Assembly (NCBI GenBank): GCA_000436735.1
Contig: FR887223.1
Location: 11,197-20,003, forward strand
Direction of reading: 5' to 3'
Length of the DNA stretch: 8,807 nt
From: Firmicutes bacterium CAG:170
GTDB taxonomy: Bacteria > Bacillota > Clostridia > Oscillospirales > Oscillospiraceae
This document shows, one piece after another, positions 7,316 through 8,807 of this stretch. The translations under genes and the position numbers were made by a program. Each line of letters begins with the position of its first letter. The first letter of the stretch is position 1. Below the pieces are notes generated by a model. It made no database searches and was not told the DNA's origin. It was given only the letters and a program-made list of their open reading frames with translations.

Positions 7316-7347
7316 CCCCTGACCGCATCGGTCAGGGGCGCTTTTTT
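7316..7347 (+). terminator. Orphan plus-strand terminator
   Basis: CCCCTGACCG (7316-7325) pairs perfectly with CGGTCAGGGG (7329-7338) around a CAT loop, followed by CGC and six T (7342-7347). This is a textbook plus-strand terminator. No plus-strand gene precedes it: everything from 5853 to 6963 is minus strand and 7081-7315 has no credible coding sequence. A weak extended -10-like element, TGgTAAGAT (7217-7225), lies about 90 bases before it. The hairpin suggests an unrecognised small RNA of roughly 100-190 bases. No T-run follows on the minus strand. Confidence 0.7.
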
Positions 7348-7382
7348 GGCCGTCCTGTCGAAATGCGGCGAAAAGTTCCCGT

Positions 7383-7625
7383 TCAGTAGCGGAGGCAGCG
7401 GCGCATCCGGCGCTCGGCGCGCTGGATGGTGCGGCAGACGGTGGATTTGTTGACGCAGCGCTCCTCCGCGATCTGGCGCATGCTTTTCTTTTCGAGATAG
7501 TAGGCGACGACGGTCTCGCGCTGGCAGGCGGTCAGCTCGTTGTCCATGACGCGCTGGAGCCGCCGCAGCTGCACGTCCCGGCTCAGACGCGGGCCGAGGT
7601 AGCCGTCATAATCGGTATTTTTCAT
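7383..7625 (-). CDS. Sigma-70 region-4-like helix-turn-helix protein
   Basis: The 80-residue product lacks sigma regions 2 and 3 and consists essentially of a region-4-like DNA-binding domain. A helix around LTACQRETVVAYYLEKKSMRQIAEE leads into the recognition helix VNKSTVCRTIQRAERRM, and the C-terminus is very basic. It could bind -35-like DNA, act as an activator, or serve as the DNA-binding half of a split sigma factor. Small proteins of this kind occur in prophages and integrative elements of gut Firmicutes, but I cannot name a specific family. The gene overlaps the end of the preceding gene by 20 bases, so translation is probably coupled; GGGGGA at about 7637-7642 is the only Shine-Dalgarno-like site. 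Confidence 0.75.
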   Translation of the reverse strand: MKNTDYDGYLGPRLSRDVQLRRLQRVMDNELTACQRETVVAYYLEKKSMRQIAEERCVNKSTVCRTIQRAERRMRRCLRY

Positions 7626-7839
7626 TGCGGTAATATCCCCCTTCGTAGTAATGCTCCAGCAGCTCGCTCAGCTCGTTCAGCTCATGGAGCATGGTCGTCA
7701 GCACGGCTGTCCGCCGTGCGATCCAGAACAGCTCCTCACGGTCCTGCGTCTGCTTTTTCGCCTGCCGGAGCTGGCGCAGCCGCAGACGGATGGGCGCGGC
7801 GGCCGCGCGGTAATCCTTCGCCAGCTCCTCAAGGGACAT
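7606..7839 (-). CDS. Small helical protein of unknown function
   Basis: I do not recognise this 77-residue product. It is almost wholly helical and charged: MSLEELAKDYRAAAAPIR, then a basic stretch (RLRLRQLRQAKKQ), then a heptad-like segment around LTTMLHELNELSELLEHYYEGG, ending YYRNEKYRL. The leucine spacing suggests a short coiled coil, so it may dimerise or bind a partner. The same frame stays open upstream to 8142, but that extension reads the zinc-ribbon gene out of frame for most of its length. I therefore start at the ATG at 7839-7837, which has AGAGGG about 8 bases upstream. It overlaps the preceding stop by 11 bases and the following start by 20, indicating one co-translated cluster. 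Confidence 0.6.
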   Translation of the reverse strand: MSLEELAKDYRAAAAPIRLRLRQLRQAKKQTQDREELFWIARRTAVLTTMLHELNELSELLEHYYEGGYYRNEKYRL

Positions 7840-8055
7840 AGACGCGCCCTCTCGGCATGGCGGTGCGCAGATCGGCCAGGAAATACTTGCGCGCGTAGTC
7901 CGGCAGACAGTCCATGCAGATCTTTCCGTCCTCGGTCTCGTAATAGGACTGACCCATATAGATCTCTCCGGCGCACCAGCTGCACCGGCAGGGGACCGGG
8001 GCGCCGCGTCCGGCGGCACGGAGGGGATTTTGAATAGCTGCCGGTCATACGGCAT
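7829..8055 (-). pseudogene. Zinc-ribbon small protein, apparently frameshifted
   Basis: From about 8029 to 7829 one frame reads a convincing zinc-binding protein: NPLRAAGRGAPVPC, then CSWCAGEIYMGQSYYE, ICMDCLPDYARKYF, ending GRVYVP and TGA. The two CxxC pairs (CSWC, CMDC) lie about 20 residues apart, as in a zinc ribbon. That frame has no start codon before an in-frame TGA at 8047-8045. The ATG at 8055 (MPYDRQLFK) lies in another frame. Adding one A to the four-A run at 8031-8028 joins them into MPYDRQLFKNPLRAAG. In the ATG frame the sequence extends upstream as KKYPKF, and an ACG at 8079, 8 bases after AGGAG, may be a lost ATG. A deletion, a sequencing error or frameshifting are all possible. 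The function is unknown. Confidence 0.5.
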
Positions 8056-8121
8056 GAATTTCGGATACTTCTTTGTCGTTTTCCATACTCCTCTCTGATG
8101 ATATGCAGAATGTGCCGAGAT

Positions 8122-8139
8122 GTAAATTACATTATTTAC
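8122..8139. promoter_or_regulatory. 18-bp palindrome GTAAAT-N6-ATTTAC
   Basis: GTAAAT (8122-8127) and ATTTAC (8134-8139) are perfect inverted arms around TACATT. The site is AT-rich against GC-rich surroundings and lies just downstream of the predicted start of the minus-strand cluster, between it and the XRE gene. It could be a second regulator-binding site or a hairpin in the 5' end of the minus transcript. Confidence 0.4.
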
Positions 8140-8153
8140 CATCTGACGGTATC

Positions 8154-8182
8154 AGTCTACTACACGAAACGTGTGATGTCAA
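8154..8182 (-). promoter_or_regulatory. Promoter of the minus-strand small-gene cluster
   Basis: On the minus strand a perfect TTGACA (8182-8177) is followed after 17 bases by TAGACT (8159-8154, four of six matches to TATAAT). Transcription would begin near 8147. The spacer holds the palindrome described separately, so the promoter is probably repressible. Confidence 0.7.
8162..8174. promoter_or_regulatory. Probable operator ACACG-AAA-CGTGT
   Basis: A perfect inverted repeat with 5-bp arms lies wholly between the -35 and -10 boxes of the minus-strand promoter. A dimer bound here would block RNA polymerase. The XRE-family regulator encoded 53 bases to the right is the obvious candidate to bind it and may also control itself. 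Confidence 0.6.
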
Positions 8183-8226
8183 GAGGAAATTAGAAATAAA
8201 TGGAAAATTCGAAAGGAGCGGAAACG

Positions 8227-8583
8227 ATGCTGGGAATGCGGATCTCTGCCCTGCGGCGGCAGAAAAACTGGAGCCAGAAGGAGCTTGCGGAACGGATGGG
8301 CGTCCGCCCGAGCACCATCGGGATGTATGAGCAGGGACGGCGGGAGCCGGACTGCGCAGGGCTTGTGCGGCTGGCGGAGCTGTTCGGTGTGACGACGGAC
8401 TATCTGCTGACGGGGGCGGCTGCGGACGGAAGGGACGATGCCGCGCTGCGTGCGCTTTGGGCGCAGATGCGGGAGAAGCTGGATGGAACGCTGCTGCTGC
8501 GCGATAAAAGCGGCGCGGAGCGGCCGTTTGGAGAAGCGGAGCTGGCACTCCTGCTGGCGGCGGCGCTTGGCGAGGCGGATTGA
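8227..8583 (+). CDS. XRE/Cro-CI-family transcriptional regulator
   Basis: The 118-residue product carries a standard XRE helix-turn-helix: MRISALRRQKNWSQ, then KELAERMGVRPSTIGMYEQ, GRREPD, and LVRLAELFGVTTDYLLTG (about residues 4-67). A 50-residue tail rich in Ala, Leu and Asp probably mediates dimerisation or effector response. An in-frame ATG at 8200 would add MENSKGAET, but AAAGGAG (8212-8218) stands 8 bases before the ATG at 8227, which decides the start. The gene diverges from the small minus-strand cluster, and a palindrome in the shared region suggests that it represses that cluster. Its stop codon lies inside the -35 box of the next promoter. Regulators of this type are common in both chromosomal and mobile contexts. 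Confidence 0.88.
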   Translation: MLGMRISALRRQKNWSQKELAERMGVRPSTIGMYEQGRREPDCAGLVRLAELFGVTTDYLLTGAAADGRDDAALRALWAQMREKLDGTLLLRDKSGAERPFGEAELALLLAAALGEAD

Positions 8584-8608
8584 CGGCGGACTACTCCTCT
8601 GGTAAAAT
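8580..8608 (+). promoter_or_regulatory. Promoter of tadA
   Basis: TTGACG (8580-8585, five of six) and TAAAAT (8603-8608, five of six) are separated by 17 bases, with TG at 8600-8601 forming an extended -10. The -35 box contains the TGA stop of the XRE gene. The start is predicted near 8615, about 75 bases before the tadA ATG. Confidence 0.8.
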
Positions 8609-8689
8609 GACGGTAAGAAACGGATCAAAATGCGCCGCAATGCGCTTGCAGCGTCCGGCGATATCGGGCAGAGACACGGAGGGGACGGC

Positions 8690-8807
8690 ATGGATGACGA
8701 AAAAATGATGCGCGAGGCGCTGCGGCTGGCACAGGAGGCCGATGCGGCGGGAGAGGTGCCCGTCGGATGCGTCGTCGCGCTGGGTGACCGCATCGTCGGC
8801 ACGGGCC
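8690..8807 (+). CDS. tadA: tRNA-specific adenosine deaminase, 5' part
   Basis: The first 39 codons are present before the window ends. The product begins MDDEKMMREALRLAQ and continues with AGEVPVGCVVA, the hallmark N-terminus of TadA. The enzyme deaminates A34 to inosine in the anticodon of tRNA-Arg(ACG). The zinc-binding HAE and PCxxC motifs would lie beyond the edge. GGAGGGG (8678-8684) is 5 bases before the ATG at 8690. An in-frame ATG at 8630 would add 20 residues lacking family character and has no ribosome-binding site. Other cytidine/deoxycytidylate-type deaminases share this fold, but EVPVG strongly favours TadA. Confidence 0.85.
   Translation, partial: MDDEKMMREALRLAQEADAAGEVPVGCVVALGDRIVGTG

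Noticed and set aside
6421..7389. Plus-strand open frame of 322 codons opposite ssb, rpsF and their promoter
   Set aside because: It overlaps three certain minus-strand elements and the consensus promoter, and its composition looks random.
7651..8037. Plus-strand open frame opposite the small minus-strand cluster
   Set aside because: The minus-strand frames have spaced starts, overlaps and zinc motifs, whereas this one is arginine/proline-rich shadow sequence without a start signal.
8045..8047. In-frame TGA read as selenocysteine in the zinc-ribbon frame
   Set aside because: The upstream codons in that frame (MENDKEVSEIHAV) have no clear family character, and no convincing SECIS-like stem follows immediately. 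A one-base shift at the A run explains the data more simply.
7606..8142. A single 178-residue minus-strand protein spanning the whole open frame
   Set aside because: Its middle part reads the zinc-ribbon sequence out of frame, and the ATG at 8142 would be almost leaderless relative to the promoter. Only the 7606-7839 part looks genuine.

Overview
The window reads as chromosomal DNA from an anaerobic Clostridia-type Firmicute, most likely an Oscillospiraceae/Ruminococcaceae-like gut bacterium. This rests on AAGGAGG ribosome-binding sites before nearly every gene, GC-rich third codon positions, fermentative sodium-pump genes, and the rpsF-ssb-rpsR order. The family assignment is inference; no 16S or other marker is present.

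Positions 1-5670 (plus strand) form a C4 metabolism block. An ATP-type phosphoenolpyruvate carboxykinase gene (pckA) has its own promoter. A 342-base intergenic region full of stem-loops follows. Then comes a tight four-gene cluster for a membrane oxaloacetate decarboxylase sodium pump: carboxyltransferase alpha chain, small gamma-type membrane anchor, separate biotin carrier and beta sodium channel/decarboxylase. PEP carboxykinase interconverts PEP and oxaloacetate with ATP. The decarboxylase turns oxaloacetate into pyruvate and exports sodium. Together they can link PEP, oxaloacetate and pyruvate with both ATP and ion-gradient energy. Every catalytic residue I could place by position is intact.

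Positions 5671-7080 (minus strand) hold the housekeeping operon rpsF-ssb-rpsR (S6, single-strand binding protein, S18). It runs from a perfect-consensus promoter (TTGACA-17-TATAAT) through a structured leader that may be the S6:S18 autoregulatory element, and ends at a strong terminator facing the sodium-pump operon. The convergent gap between the two operons carries four successive stem-loops.

Positions 7081-7382 are non-coding. They hold a minus-strand terminator and, unexpectedly, a strong plus-strand terminator with no plus-strand gene before it, which suggests a small RNA.

Positions 7383-8583 look accessory. Three small overlapping minus-strand genes (a zinc-ribbon protein that appears frameshifted, a helical protein, and a sigma-70 region-4-like DNA-binding protein) diverge from an XRE-family repressor. 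Between them a sigma-70-type promoter has a perfect palindrome inside its -35/-10 spacer, a probable operator, with a second palindrome downstream. This is the least familiar part of the window and resembles a small regulatory module or mobile-element remnant.

Positions 8584-8807 return to housekeeping: a good promoter and the first 39 codons of tadA (tRNA adenosine deaminase), cut by the window edge.
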